Source: Alkalibacillus haloalkaliphilus (GTDB lineage Bacteria; Bacillota; Bacilli; Bacillales; Alkalibacillaceae). Taken from it: a stretch of 64,000 nt of DNA. Of the stretch, positions 6,794-16,136 are shown piece by piece. The position numbers were made by a program, and so were the translations under genes. The stretch covers positions 62,001 to 126,000 of the forward strand of contig NZ_BJYA01000014.1 of NCBI RefSeq assembly GCF_007991275.1, given 5' to 3'. The notes under the pieces were generated by a model. It had not been told where the DNA came from, ran no database searches, and worked only from the letters and a program-made list of their open reading frames with translations. Position 1 is the first letter of the stretch. Every line of letters begins with the position of its first letter.

Positions 6794-9448
6794 ATCAATT
6801 AACCGACTAGACTTCGATTTCTCTGATGTTTCAGCAATTCGCGCGGCTAACTTTTCTTTTAAAAGTAATCCAAATACAATCGTTCCAACCCCAAATACTA
6901 CAAGCATGATTGTGTTAAACCAAGCAATAGACGGTATAATTCCTCCTACCGCTTCTCTTAACAAATCAACAGCATACGTGAATGGTAAGTAAGGGTGGAT
7001 CGCTTGGAAAAAGTTTGGTGCGACTTCAATCGGGAACATTCCTCCCCCACCAGCTAGCTGTAAGACGAGAAGGACAATGGCTAGAGCTTTACCAATATTC
7101 CCAAACACTGAAGTAAGCGTGTAAACCATCAACATGAATACAACAGCAATTAACACTGTAAAAATCGTAAACCACCACGGCGATTGCGTATGAACTCCTA
7201 GCATCATAATGTTACCTACACTAAGGACGATACCTTGTAATACAGCCACAATGAGAAATAAAATCATTCTCCCTAAATACATATGGTGCATTTTGTAATG
7301 CGGTTGACGATCTTTTCGGTGGACTTCAGTACTAAGTAGATTACATAGCAATAAAGCACCAATCCATAAACTTAAAGCTGTATAAAAAGGTGCATTCGCA
7401 GAACCATAGTTAGGAACGGAGAACAGTTGGTTTTCACTTAAAACAACAGGCTCCCTAAAGAAATCACTTTCTTCCTCTACATCATTTCTTAAAAGAACTA
7501 TTAATTCATTTAAAGCTCCCTCTTCTTCTATCTCTCGCATTCGTTCAGTGACTTCACTAAGTTGGGTATTCAGGTCTTCGAGGTCTTCATCTGCGAATTG
7601 CGCTAACTGTTGTACAGTTTCTTCCACTTGAGGAAAGTGTTCATCGATTAAATCAAGTAATGACAAATACTGCGCTTCCACTTCTGGCAAATCACTACGA
7701 ATGAAAAGTGCGACTCCCTCTATCCTCTCTTGCAAATCACCAAATTGATGTTCCATAAAATATGCAACATCCGAAAGAGTATTTTCAACCTTAGGGAGAG
7801 TCTCTTCGATTTGATCGATTAAATCAACAAGATCATCACTAACATTTGTCTCGTTTAAAAATGTTTCTAACTCTTGTTCATCTATTTGAAAGAGTCGATC
7901 CATCTCATCTATATGATCTTCTAGCTCCGGAAGCACTTCTAATATGTTAGTTAACTGTTCATTTGTCTCATACACTTGTTGATAAGCTTTCTCAAACACT
8001 GAATGAATTTGGTCTTCGCCTTCGGTTGTCATGAAATATTGAAAATCAACTAAGTTATTATTTAGCGTTCCAATGGTTTGATTTATACCATCAATCCAAT
8101 CTTCAGTAACTTCCTCATTTTGTTCAAGTCCTTCAATAGTTTGATCAATTCGTTGTTGGGTAGATTGAACATGCTGTTGAATCGTTTGTAATTGCTCAAC
8201 CGTTTCTGAAATATCAGGGTCTACTGACTCCCATTGTTCTAATTGGGATATAACATCTCCTAACAATAAATCATAAGATTGCAGCTGATCATTTAAGTCA
8301 TGTAACCTCGCTTCTACTTCACCTATATCTGATTGATTTAAAGCTTGCTCTATCTCCTCTAATAATAGAATGGTGTCGTCTGTCATTTCGTTGAGGCGAT
8401 TAATATATTGATCAAGGTCTTCATTCAAGTTAGCTAATAGATCAACTAAAGTACTTGTATGCTCTTCCATCGTTTGAATTTGGTCTAGTACGCTAGGTAA
8501 ATTATCATCAACTATACTTATACCTTCTTGTAACTGTAAGGCTACTAATACAACCTCGTTAATTTCGTCTTCAATCACTTCCATTTGCTTAGAAAAAGCT
8601 CGGAATTCTTCTAAAGACTGATTAATCTGAGGCAAATACGATTGAACTTCAACGATTCTTTCACCTAACGCCTCAATCTCAGATAAATTTTCTTCTAACT
8701 GAAGAAAATACTCTACCCCTTCTGTAATTTGTGGTCGGAGCTCATCTAACGATTCAAACTGCTCTACTTGACTCTCAACATCACCCCACTGTTCATCAAT
8801 CGATATAACCATGTCCCCAATATCCATCAATAAAGGCGTACTTTCTTCTAGTGTGTAGACCTGTTGTTTAAGTGCCCTAATAGTAGGTAATTCCTCTTCT
8901 AATGCAATTCCAAGACGATCAAACTCAGTAAAAAGAGCTTCACTCGATTCTTGTATGAATTGAGATGATACTTCATTGACTATAGTGGACGTACCTGTTT
9001 CTGTCATTTTCGGTGCAATCGCGTTCAGTTTTTCGTTAACATCATATTGAATCTCCGCAGGATTTGGTGAGCCATCAATTACACTTACAAGGCCTTCAGA
9101 GAAATCTTCAGGAATATATATGGCTGCATAATAATCACCATAATACACCCCTTCTTCAGCTTTCTCTCTTGAAACAAATGTCCAACCAAGCCCACCTTCT
9201 TCTTGAAGATTAGCTTCTACTTCATCTCCTACATGTACAAAATCACCTTCTACTTCAGTGCCTTCATCTTCATTAACGACCGCAACTTTGACATCATCAG
9301 TATTGTCATATGGGTCCCAAGATGCTGCTAAATTAAACCATGCATAAAGTGAAGGAAGAATTGCTAAACCGATTAATAATATTCCAACGAGCGGAACTCG
9401 CTTTATATTGGCTATATCTTGCTTGAATATATCCCAGACTGTTTTCAT
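6791..9448 (-). CDS. yhgE: YhgE/Pip family membrane protein with long coiled-coil ectodomain
   Basis: Protein of 885 residues with the YhgE/phage-infection-protein architecture: one N-terminal transmembrane helix (about 22-42), the conserved start of the ectodomain (YDNTDDVKVAVVNEDEG), several hundred residues of acidic coiled coil, and about five C-terminal transmembrane helices of ABC-2-like type. In other Firmicutes such proteins act as phage receptors or in envelope/secretion functions. The start is the ATG at 9448, spaced after AAAGGTGAG; a GTG six bases further up is too close to it. No type VII secretion genes are nearby. Confidence 0.88.
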   Translation of the reverse strand: MKTVWDIFKQDIANIKRVPLVGILLIGLAILPSLYAWFNLAASWDPYDNTDDVKVAVVNEDEGTEVEGDFVHVGDEVEANLQEEGGLGWTFVSREKAEEGVYYGDYYAAIYIPEDFSEGLVSVIDGSPNPAEIQYDVNEKLNAIAPKMTETGTSTIVNEVSSQFIQESSEALFTEFDRLGIALEEELPTIRALKQQVYTLEESTPLLMDIGDMVISIDEQWGDVESQVEQFESLDELRPQITEGVEYFLQLEENLSEIEALGERIVEVQSYLPQINQSLEEFRAFSKQMEVIEDEINEVVLVALQLQEGISIVDDNLPSVLDQIQTMEEHTSTLVDLLANLNEDLDQYINRLNEMTDDTILLLEEIEQALNQSDIGEVEARLHDLNDQLQSYDLLLGDVISQLEQWESVDPDISETVEQLQTIQQHVQSTQQRIDQTIEGLEQNEEVTEDWIDGINQTIGTLNNNLVDFQYFMTTEGEDQIHSVFEKAYQQVYETNEQLTNILEVLPELEDHIDEMDRLFQIDEQELETFLNETNVSDDLVDLIDQIEETLPKVENTLSDVAYFMEHQFGDLQERIEGVALFIRSDLPEVEAQYLSLLDLIDEHFPQVEETVQQLAQFADEDLEDLNTQLSEVTERMREIEEEGALNELIVLLRNDVEEESDFFREPVVLSENQLFSVPNYGSANAPFYTALSLWIGALLLCNLLSTEVHRKDRQPHYKMHHMYLGRMILFLIVAVLQGIVLSVGNIMMLGVHTQSPWWFTIFTVLIAVVFMLMVYTLTSVFGNIGKALAIVLLVLQLAGGGGMFPIEVAPNFFQAIHPYLPFTYAVDLLREAVGGIIPSIAWFNTIMLVVFGVGTIVFGLLLKEKLAARIAETSEKSKSSRLID

Positions 9449-9533
9449 ATCCACTCACCTTTAAACCTATTTCAAAATAACTTCCCCTCCATCCATTATA
9501 CATGTAAAAACGTGACCTAATTGTAATACTTTT

Positions 9534-10055
9534 TTACAAATTCTTGACCATAACCAGCCCAAAAACTGATACAGAAATCATACCTAAGTGATGAATCCAC
9601 GGAAATACAACTAGACCAACCATCATAACAAAAGCAGATATCGACATTATAATTCCTATTCTCATATAACGTTTAAATAGGACATATCCAAAACTAATTA
9701 ACCCCAAAGGAAAAAGTAATGACATAACACCTACAAATGTTAGCTCGACATGAACTGAAAGAACATTTGATGTCGTTTCCCCAACTAAGTTTAACAAGGA
9801 GATAAACTGACTGATCATTAAGAAAGGAACACCGATTATAGTAATGATCAAAGCACCTTGCATTAACTGGTCCTCAGAGTATTTTTTCAGCCAATAGACT
9901 AAACCAACTTGAATTAAACTTAAGCTAATTATAAGCAAATACACTAACACGAAGGAGCCTTCTCCAGTTCTCCCTTCTAAACCAAAACTAAAAATTGCAG
10001 GTTGCATAAACAACAATAAACCGATTATGTAACACCACTTCAGCAGCAAATTCAT
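9534..10055 (-). CDS. Small polytopic membrane protein of unknown function
   Basis: Hydrophobic protein of 173 residues with about five or six transmembrane helices and short loops. No motif that I recognise. The ATG at 10053-10055 is preceded by GAGGAG at good spacing; a possible start 20 codons upstream lacks a ribosome site. It is divergent from the spoVAF-like gene. Confidence 0.65.
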   Translation of the reverse strand: MNLLLKWCYIIGLLLFMQPAIFSFGLEGRTGEGSFVLVYLLIISLSLIQVGLVYWLKKYSEDQLMQGALIITIIGVPFLMISQFISLLNLVGETTSNVLSVHVELTFVGVMSLLFPLGLISFGYVLFKRYMRIGIIMSISAFVMMVGLVVFPWIHHLGMISVSVFGLVMVKNL

Positions 10056-10127
10056 TATAAAAACTCCTCTAATCCTTTTTATATAATATACCAAACTTAA
10101 ATGAGCTATTAACACCGCATAACTTTC

Positions 10128-10157
10128 AGTGACTTATTAATAATAAGGTTAGTCACT
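10128..10157. promoter_or_regulatory. Hyphenated inverted repeat in divergent promoter region
   Basis: AGTGACT and AGTCACT arms are separated by 16 bases, and an AT-only inner palindrome (TTATTAATAA) lies between them. It is 24 bases upstream of the spoVAF-like start. It could be an operator or a 5' hairpin; no regulator is assigned. Confidence 0.3.
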
Positions 10158-10181
10158 TTTAGACTGATTGGAGGGTGGACA

Positions 10182-11669
10182 ATGGGTAAACCTGGTAACC
10201 AAGTCCCTGTATCTAAAAACTTCAAAAAGAATGTCGAATACTTAACTAAAGAATTAAGAATTGAAGAAAACTTCGACGTTATTCACCACAAACTCGTTCA
10301 TGGTGGTAGAAGAATGGCGATGTTTTTTGTTGATGGCTTTGCTAATGATTTATCGATGATCGAGACGTTAAAAAGCTTAAACGACCTAGAAATCGAAGAC
10401 TTAAAGAAAAACCCAATTGATACTCTTACTCAGTCGATTATTCCACACCAAGAAGTAGAAACTTCAGAGGATCTAGAAGAAGTCATAGGACAAGTATTAG
10501 CAGGACAAACAGCTCTAATTATCGAGAACTGTAATACAGTCGTGATGGTTGACACACGTGAATATCCAATTCGTTCACCTGAAGAACCCGATTTAGAAAG
10601 AGTCGTGCGTGGTCCAAGAGATGGTTTTGTCGAAACATTAGTTTTTAATGCCGCATTAATGCGAAGACACGTCCGCGATCGCTCTTTAGTTATGGAATAC
10701 TTACAAATTGGTAAACGCTCAAAGAAAGACGTTGCACTGGCTTATATTGACAGCATTGCAGACAAAGAATTAGTGGATCGAATCAAAAAAGAATTAGAAT
10801 ATATCGATGTAGATGGGTTACCTATGGGCGAGAAAACGTTAGAAGAGTATATTTTCGGCAAACGGTTAAGCCCTTACCCACTCGTTCGCTACACTGAACG
10901 AGGAGATACATCAAGTATTCATCTCATGGAAGGGCATGTTCTAATTTTAGTAGATGGTTCACCTAGTGTCATGATTTGCCCTACAACCTTTTGGCACCAT
11001 TTGCAACATGCAGAAGAATACCGCCAAGCACCTGCTGTAGGCATGTTCTTACGTTGGATTCGCTTCATTTCAGTATTAATTGCTTTATTTATTTTACCGA
11101 TGTGGTACTTACTTGCAACAAATCCTCACTTAGGCGGTGAACATTTAGCCTTTTTAGGACCTGATGACCCGGGTACTATTCCATTATACGTGCAGTTTTT
11201 ACTCGCAGAAATTGGGGTCGATATATTAAGGATGGCGGCCATTCACACGCCTAATGCTTTAGCTACCGCATTAGGTCTAGTAGCTGCCATATTAATTGGG
11301 GAAATAGCTGTAGAGGTAGGGTTATTTACGAATGAAGTTATTTTATACATTGCAGCTGCCGTTATTGGAAACTACGCCACACCAAGTTACGAATTAAGTT
11401 TAGCTAATCGAATCGCCCGTCTAGCGTTCTTAACGGTCGCAGCTGCGTTTGGCGTTGTCGGATTTATTGTTGCTGTTACGATTTGGCTACTCGCATTAAT
11501 TAAAACAAAAACACTAAACGTTCCGTACATGTGGCCATTACTACCGTTTAACCCAAGAGCATTCTTCCTAACATTAGTGCGATCACCATTGCCATTTAAC
11601 GATAAACGACCTAGCATTCTAAATACTAAAGATAATACAAGACAACCCCCGAAAAGAAGAATATTATAA
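10182..11669 (+). CDS. spoVAF: SpoVAF-like GerA-family spore membrane protein
   Basis: Protein of 495 residues matching the SpoVAF/GerA family in length and layout. It has a soluble N-terminal half (about 1-285) with the conserved RGPRDGFVETL motif near 145. A membrane half with about five helices follows (about 290-450). Then comes the FNPRAFFLTLVRSP-type motif and a basic C-terminus. GerA-family proteins sit in the spore inner membrane, and SpoVAF is linked to germination and dipicolinate-channel function. Here the gene stands alone, without spoVAA-AE neighbours. The ATG follows TTGGAGGG. Its presence indicates an endospore former. Confidence 0.88.
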   Translation: MGKPGNQVPVSKNFKKNVEYLTKELRIEENFDVIHHKLVHGGRRMAMFFVDGFANDLSMIETLKSLNDLEIEDLKKNPIDTLTQSIIPHQEVETSEDLEEVIGQVLAGQTALIIENCNTVVMVDTREYPIRSPEEPDLERVVRGPRDGFVETLVFNAALMRRHVRDRSLVMEYLQIGKRSKKDVALAYIDSIADKELVDRIKKELEYIDVDGLPMGEKTLEEYIFGKRLSPYPLVRYTERGDTSSIHLMEGHVLILVDGSPSVMICPTTFWHHLQHAEEYRQAPAVGMFLRWIRFISVLIALFILPMWYLLATNPHLGGEHLAFLGPDDPGTIPLYVQFLLAEIGVDILRMAAIHTPNALATALGLVAAILIGEIAVEVGLFTNEVILYIAAAVIGNYATPSYELSLANRIARLAFLTVAAAFGVVGFIVAVTIWLLALIKTKTLNVPYMWPLLPFNPRAFFLTLVRSPLPFNDKRPSILNTKDNTRQPPKRRIL

Positions 11670-11673
11670 ACGA

Positions 11674-11707
11674 AAAAACTGCTCACTATGTTATGAGCAG
11701 TTTTTTA
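11674..11707. terminator. Bidirectional terminator
   Basis: AAAACTGCTCA / TGAGCAGTTTT stem with T tails in both directions, between convergent spoVAF-like and FAD-dehydrogenase genes. Confidence 0.88.
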
Positions 11708-13051
11708 TTGGCTTTCACGAAGCGCATTTATTACATTTTCACTTGCTATCTCTCCTGATAAAACCGCCCCTTCCATCGTTGATAAATAAGGCTGCTTTGT
11801 ATAGTCTCCAGCTAGCGTTAAACCAGGAACAACAGTATTTTGACTTGGTCTTAATAAATCGTGTCCAGGTGCAACTGAGTAAAATTTGTCACTATGCCTA
11901 ACAACCCGATAATCGATCACTTTATTTCTCATACTAATCCCAATTTCATCAGCTTCTTTATAAATTAATTCAATTAACTCTTTATCTGTAAGCACCTCTA
12001 GTTCTTCAGTTGATACGAGCATCACTGACAAACGGCCTTTTGATTGTCTAAATGTTGACCTCGACTGTTCAGAGAAGCTTCCTAAAACTGTTCCTGGAGC
12101 AAAAGTAGTTCGATCATGCTCTAACACTGGCTCTGTTAATTCTATTTGAACTGAAATGGCAGGCAAAGTCGGTAACTTTAATAACGAATAAAAGTTTATT
12201 TGGTCTAGGGGTGACTGACTAATGATATTTTGAGCAGCTCCTATATCTGTCGATAATACGACTTGCTCTGCATAGAACTTATCATGCCCAAGATCAACTC
12301 CTACCACTTCCTCTCCTTCAACTAACAACCTTTCAACACCTTGATTTAATGCTACCTCCCCACCTAGATTTTCTAAATAATCAACGAGTGGGCCAATCAT
12401 TACATCACTCATTCCACCTAAGTAACTACCGATCCGCATTTTATAAAACCTTTGTGGAGCAGGTGCTAGAATTCCAAAAAAGACATAAGCTGAAAAGTCC
12501 TTTGAAGGCGTGAAAAAAATCCCCCGGCACATCGCTTCGATAAATAAGTGAATCGCATCTTCATGGACGCCATGTTCACGTGCGAAGTCTAATATGCTAG
12601 TCTGATCTAATTTCTTCGGATCAACCTTAAATTCGTGAAGACCATTTTTGAAAAATGGCATAAGCGATAGTTTCGCTTTAGGTGAGATTGATTTGTTATT
12701 ACCTAGCATGGCCCTTAATATTTTAATCGGTCCATGAAAAGGCGCGACTCCAAAAGTCGTAACGTGCTTATGCTTTGGTGATAGGACATCCAATTTCTCT
12801 TCCCAGACGACGATATCATTTAAGTTAATGCCTGCTTGGTGGAGCAACTTTGGAAAATGTTTATAATAACCAATAACTCTGTGAAAACCCGCATCTACTG
12901 CCATACCGTTAAAATCCCACGAAGAAGTACGCCCTCCCATGTGCGATGCTTTCTCCAATATTAATACGTTATACCGGGCTTTGGCGAGTTCAATCCCACA
13001 CGTTATACCAGCTAATCCGCCACCAACAATAATGACATCATACCGTTCCAT
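11705..13051 (-). CDS. FAD-dependent amine-oxidase/phytoene-desaturase-like oxidoreductase
   Basis: Protein of 448 residues. The N-terminal Rossmann motif VIIVGGGLAGITCGIELA (residues 6-23) and the following GGRTSSW motif bind FAD. The C-terminal LAGDYTKQPYLSTMEGAVLSG segment is the second FAD motif of the amine oxidase / carotenoid dehydrogenase superfamily. Relatives are annotated as protoporphyrinogen oxidase-like or carotenoid desaturase-like; no carotenoid genes are nearby, so the substrate is open. The ATG at 13051 is preferred because AAGGTGG lies eight bases upstream; the first possible ATG at 13093 lacks one. Confidence 0.8.
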   Translation of the reverse strand: MERYDVIIVGGGLAGITCGIELAKARYNVLILEKASHMGGRTSSWDFNGMAVDAGFHRVIGYYKHFPKLLHQAGINLNDIVVWEEKLDVLSPKHKHVTTFGVAPFHGPIKILRAMLGNNKSISPKAKLSLMPFFKNGLHEFKVDPKKLDQTSILDFAREHGVHEDAIHLFIEAMCRGIFFTPSKDFSAYVFFGILAPAPQRFYKMRIGSYLGGMSDVMIGPLVDYLENLGGEVALNQGVERLLVEGEEVVGVDLGHDKFYAEQVVLSTDIGAAQNIISQSPLDQINFYSLLKLPTLPAISVQIELTEPVLEHDRTTFAPGTVLGSFSEQSRSTFRQSKGRLSVMLVSTEELEVLTDKELIELIYKEADEIGISMRNKVIDYRVVRHSDKFYSVAPGHDLLRPSQNTVVPGLTLAGDYTKQPYLSTMEGAVLSGEIASENVINALRESQ

Positions 13052-13199
13052 TAATTTAGCCACCTTCACTCGTGTTGTTATTAGATTGTCCATTGTTATG
13101 AGTTAAATGCCTATTTTTACTTATTTACGAGACATTAGCCAAGGCAAATGCATAACTATACACAGATACCTAAAAGAAAAAAATAAGGAAGTGAAACTC

Positions 13200-14036
13200 T
13201 TGTTTTATCACATTAAGGAACTTCAATTTGAAGCCAAGCCAGAAAGACCAGATCCACTATTCGCACGAAAACTACAAGAAATATTAGGCGGACAATATGG
13301 TGAGATCTCTGTTGCCATGCAGTACCTATTCCAAGGTTTTAATTTACGTATGGAAGGCAAGTACAAAGATTTGCTTTACGACGTCGGAACAGAAGAATTA
13401 GCGCACGTTGAGATGTTAGCAACGATGATTGCACGCTTACTAGATGATGCACCAGTAGGAACTTTGGAAGAAGCGTCACAAGACCCTGCAATGGCAGCCA
13501 TTATTGGCGGAATGAACCCACAACACGCAATCGTTTCAGGACTTGGTGCGATGCCTCAAGACAGTAATGGTAACAGTTGGACTGCTGATTACATCGGTGC
13601 TAGTGGTAACTTACTTGCTGATTTTAGAGCCAATTTAACAGCCGAATCACAAGGGCGTTTACAAGCAGCAAGATTGTATGAAATGACTGATGACCCTGGT
13701 GTTAAAGAAATGTTATCTTTCTTAATTGCACGTGATCGTATGCACCAAAATATGTGGTTAGCTGCTATTTGTGAGCTTGAAGAAAAAGAAGGCATTGTTG
13801 TACCATCAACTTTCCCATCAGACCAAGAATTAAAAGAAGTCGCTTATGATTTTTATAACTTTTCACGTGGAGATGCGAGCGCAGAGGGGCGTTGGGCTCA
13901 TGGACCGAGTATGGATAGCTGCTCTTACTTCCATTACGTTCAACATCCACCAGCTTATGGCTCAATCCCAGTACTTGAACCGGCACCTCCATACACATTT
14001 GATACGAACTTTAATATTCCACCTCAATTATGTTAA
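13200..14036 (+). CDS. Manganese catalase (TTG start)
   Basis: Non-heme dimanganese catalase of 278 residues that breaks down H2O2. Starting at the TTG at 13200 puts the metal ligands where the family has them: Glu35, Glu66, His69, Glu149 and His182. The start reads LFYHIKELQFEAKPERPDP, matching the normal family N-terminus. AAGGAAGTGA precedes the TTG, whereas the 31 extra codons upstream to 13107 are not family-like. A short terminator overlaps its stop codon. It lies in a group with a DJ-1 protein, MscS and a heme catalase. Confidence 0.92.
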   Translation: MFYHIKELQFEAKPERPDPLFARKLQEILGGQYGEISVAMQYLFQGFNLRMEGKYKDLLYDVGTEELAHVEMLATMIARLLDDAPVGTLEEASQDPAMAAIIGGMNPQHAIVSGLGAMPQDSNGNSWTADYIGASGNLLADFRANLTAESQGRLQAARLYEMTDDPGVKEMLSFLIARDRMHQNMWLAAICELEEKEGIVVPSTFPSDQELKEVAYDFYNFSRGDASAEGRWAHGPSMDSCSYFHYVQHPPAYGSIPVLEPAPPYTFDTNFNIPPQLC

Positions 14037-14062
14037 ATCCCTTTTTAGGGATTTTTCTTTTT
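14035..14062 (+). terminator. Terminator after manganese catalase
   Basis: AAATCCC-TTTTTA-GGGATTT followed by a T-rich tail. The stem begins at the stop codon. Confidence 0.75.
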
Positions 14063-14130
14063 ATGAGCATCTGTTTTGCGTCATATTTTTCATAAATGTT
14101 ATAAATACTATCACAGAAGGAGGTATAAAC

Positions 14131-14796
14131 ATGACAAAGAAAGTTTTAATGGTTTTAACCAATCATACGAAAATTACAGATGATCACAAAACAGGTTTAT
14201 GGTTAGAAGAGTTCGCACTACCATATGTTAAATTTAAAGAGCAAGGCTATGAAGTGAAGGTAACGAGCATTGAAGGTGGCGAAGTACCACTAGACCCGAA
14301 TAGTATTGAAGATAATCCAGAGTGGAAAGCTGCTGAGTCTGAACTAAAAGATACAGAAAAGCTAACAAAAGGTGATGCTGGTGAATTCGATGCAATATTT
14401 TTACCAGGCGGACACGGTACGATGTTCGACTTCCCAGATCACGAAACACTTCAATATGTTTTACAACAATTTGCTGAAAAAGAAAAAGTGATCGGCTCTG
14501 TCTGTCACGGACCAGCCGGACTTGTTAACGTCACTTATGAAGACGGTACTCCAATTGTTAAAGATAGAAAAGTAACGGCATTTACTGACGAAGAAGAAAA
14601 AGAAATGCAATTAGATCAGCATATGCCATTTATGTTAGAGGAAAAGCTTCGAGAACAAGGGGCCAACTTTGAACGAGGTGAAAAGTGGTCAGACTTCTCC
14701 GTACGTGATCACAACATTGTGACAGGACAAAACCCTCAATCAAGTGGCAGCACAGCAGATCGCGTCATCCGTGCTATTGAAGCTTCTGCCGTTTAA
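14131..14796 (+). CDS. DJ-1/PfpI family protein (Hsp31/glyoxalase III-like)
   Basis: Class I amidotransferase-like protein of 221 residues. The nucleophile elbow GSVCHGPAGL puts Cys125 next to His126. LPGGHGTMFD near 91-100 and an acidic residue near 27 complete the typical site. Proteins of this subgroup detoxify methylglyoxal or act as stress chaperones. The ATG at 14131 has AGAAGGAGGT directly upstream. A longer frame from 13846 overlaps the catalase gene and is rejected. Confidence 0.88.
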   Translation: MTKKVLMVLTNHTKITDDHKTGLWLEEFALPYVKFKEQGYEVKVTSIEGGEVPLDPNSIEDNPEWKAAESELKDTEKLTKGDAGEFDAIFLPGGHGTMFDFPDHETLQYVLQQFAEKEKVIGSVCHGPAGLVNVTYEDGTPIVKDRKVTAFTDEEEKEMQLDQHMPFMLEEKLREQGANFERGEKWSDFSVRDHNIVTGQNPQSSGSTADRVIRAIEASAV

Positions 14797-14802
14797 CAGA
14801 CG

Positions 14803-14831
14803 ACCTCGGGCATATTAGCTCGAGGTTTTTA
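14803..14831 (+). terminator. Weak terminator after DJ-1 gene
   Basis: ACCTCG / CGAGGT six-base stem with a 12-base loop and T5. Confidence 0.55.
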
Positions 14832-14916
14832 CATATTCAGCTTCTTTATGTTTTAAGATGTGTATAGTATGATAATAATAGTTTTAAAGAGGCGTTAAAG
14901 ATGAAGGAGAAATAAT

Positions 14917-16026
14917 ATGAACTGGCGATTTTGGGAATACATAAACGATTACGACTTATGGATTAATCTAGGTATTGCTTTAGGAATTCTATTAGTCTTT
15001 CTTTTGCTAAGAAAACTATTTGCTAAGTATGTTTTTTATTTCATCTTAAAACTGACAAATAAGTCCGGGTCAGATCTACTTAATTTCGTTGTGAAGTCGT
15101 ATGAACGACCTGTGAGGTTACTCTTTGTCATTATTGGTATTTATATCGCTGTTGATTATGTACCATTCATTAACCAACAAGGTGACCTATTTGAAAGCTT
15201 AATTAGGTCTTCGGTTATTTTAATCATCACTTGGGGACTGTTTAACTTAGCATCCAGTTCATCTTTATTACTAATGAAAGTCAGTGATAAAGTTAATTTA
15301 GAAATTGATCAAATACTAATTCCGTTTATATCAAAAGCTGTCCGCTTTATCGTCGTTGCCATCAGCTTAAGTATTATTGCACAAGAATTTGGCTATGACG
15401 TCAGCGGTTTTGTCGCTGGTTTAGGTCTTGGTGGTCTAGCTTTCGCTTTAGCTGCCCAAGAAGTGATTAGAAACTTATTTGGCGGGGTCGTCATCATTAC
15501 TGAAAAACCATTCACAATGGGGGATTGGGTTGAAACCCCTAGCGTTGAAGGTGTCGTTGAAGATATTACCTTTAGAAGTACACGTATTAGAACATTTTCG
15601 GAATCACTTGTCACGATCCCGAACTCGACCCTTTCAAATGAACCCATTACGAACTGGAGTGAAATGGGCAAACGTCGTATATTCTTCAATTTAGGTGTTG
15701 AATATAGTACACCGAAAGATAAGCTTGAGTCAGTTGTTAAACGCATCCGTGAATTGTTAGAAAACCACGAGGACATTCATCCAGAAACAATTTTTGTACG
15801 CTTTGACAACTATAACGACAGTAGCTTGGATATTATGCTCTACTTCTTCACGAAGACAACGGCATGGGAAGAATATTTAGAAATTAAAGAAGATATTAAC
15901 TTCAAGATTATGGACATTTTAGAAGAAGAAGATGTGTCAATCGCCTTCCCTTCTCGTTCACTTTACCTTGATGCAGATGACGAAGCGGTGAAGCGCTTTT
16001 CAAGCTCTTTTAAAGATGAACAATAA
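14917..16026 (+). CDS. MscS-type mechanosensitive channel
   Basis: Channel protein of 369 residues. There are four or five transmembrane segments in residues 15-190. The pore helix and MscS core are seen in [19 protein letters not shown] (about 167-185) and [22 protein letters not shown] cytosolic beta domain with [14 protein letters not shown] and a C-terminal alpha/beta domain follow. It releases solutes on hypo-osmotic shock, which fits a halophile that accumulates compatible solutes. The ATG follows GAAGGAG, and a strong terminator follows the gene. Confidence 0.92.
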   Translation: MNWRFWEYINDYDLWINLGIALGILLVFLLLRKLFAKYVFYFILKLTNKSGSDLLNFVVKSYERPVRLLFVIIGIYIAVDYVPFINQQGDLFESLIRSSVILIITWGLFNLASSSSLLLMKVSDKVNLEIDQILIPFISKAVRFIVVAISLSIIAQEFGYDVSGFVAGLGLGGLAFALAAQEVIRNLFGGVVIITEKPFTMGDWVETPSVEGVVEDITFRSTRIRTFSESLVTIPNSTLSNEPITNWSEMGKRRIFFNLGVEYSTPKDKLESVVKRIRELLENHEDIHPETIFVRFDNYNDSSLDIMLYFFTKTTAWEEYLEIKEDINFKIMDILEEEDVSIAFPSRSLYLDADDEAVKRFSSSFKDEQ

Positions 16027-16030
16027 CGTT

Positions 16031-16079
16031 AACACCTCTTTTATGTACAAACATAAAAGAGGTGTTTTGTTGTTTTTAT
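16031..16079 (+). terminator. Strong terminator after MscS gene
   Basis: AACACCTCTTTTATGT with its complement, a four-base loop and a long T-rich tail. Confidence 0.9.
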
Positions 16080-16136
16080 ACTAAATTTCCTCTTTTTGCA
16101 CACAATAAATGTGAATTTGAAAGGAGGAATTGTTAT

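Noticed and set aside
6791-9448. Part of a type VII secretion locus
   Set aside because: YhgE/Pip proteins can accompany such systems, but no EssC, WXG100 or LXG genes are in the window.
13846-14130. Extension of the DJ-1 gene upstream into the catalase gene
   Set aside because: It overlaps the manganese catalase in another frame and crosses its terminator; the ATG at 14131 has the proper ribosome site.
16062-16136. Upstream extension of the heme catalase
   Set aside because: It would begin inside the MscS terminator; family alignment and AAAGGAGGA support 16137.
16080-16136. PerR box before the heme catalase
   Set aside because: No palindrome close to the TTATAATNATTATAA consensus in the short gap.
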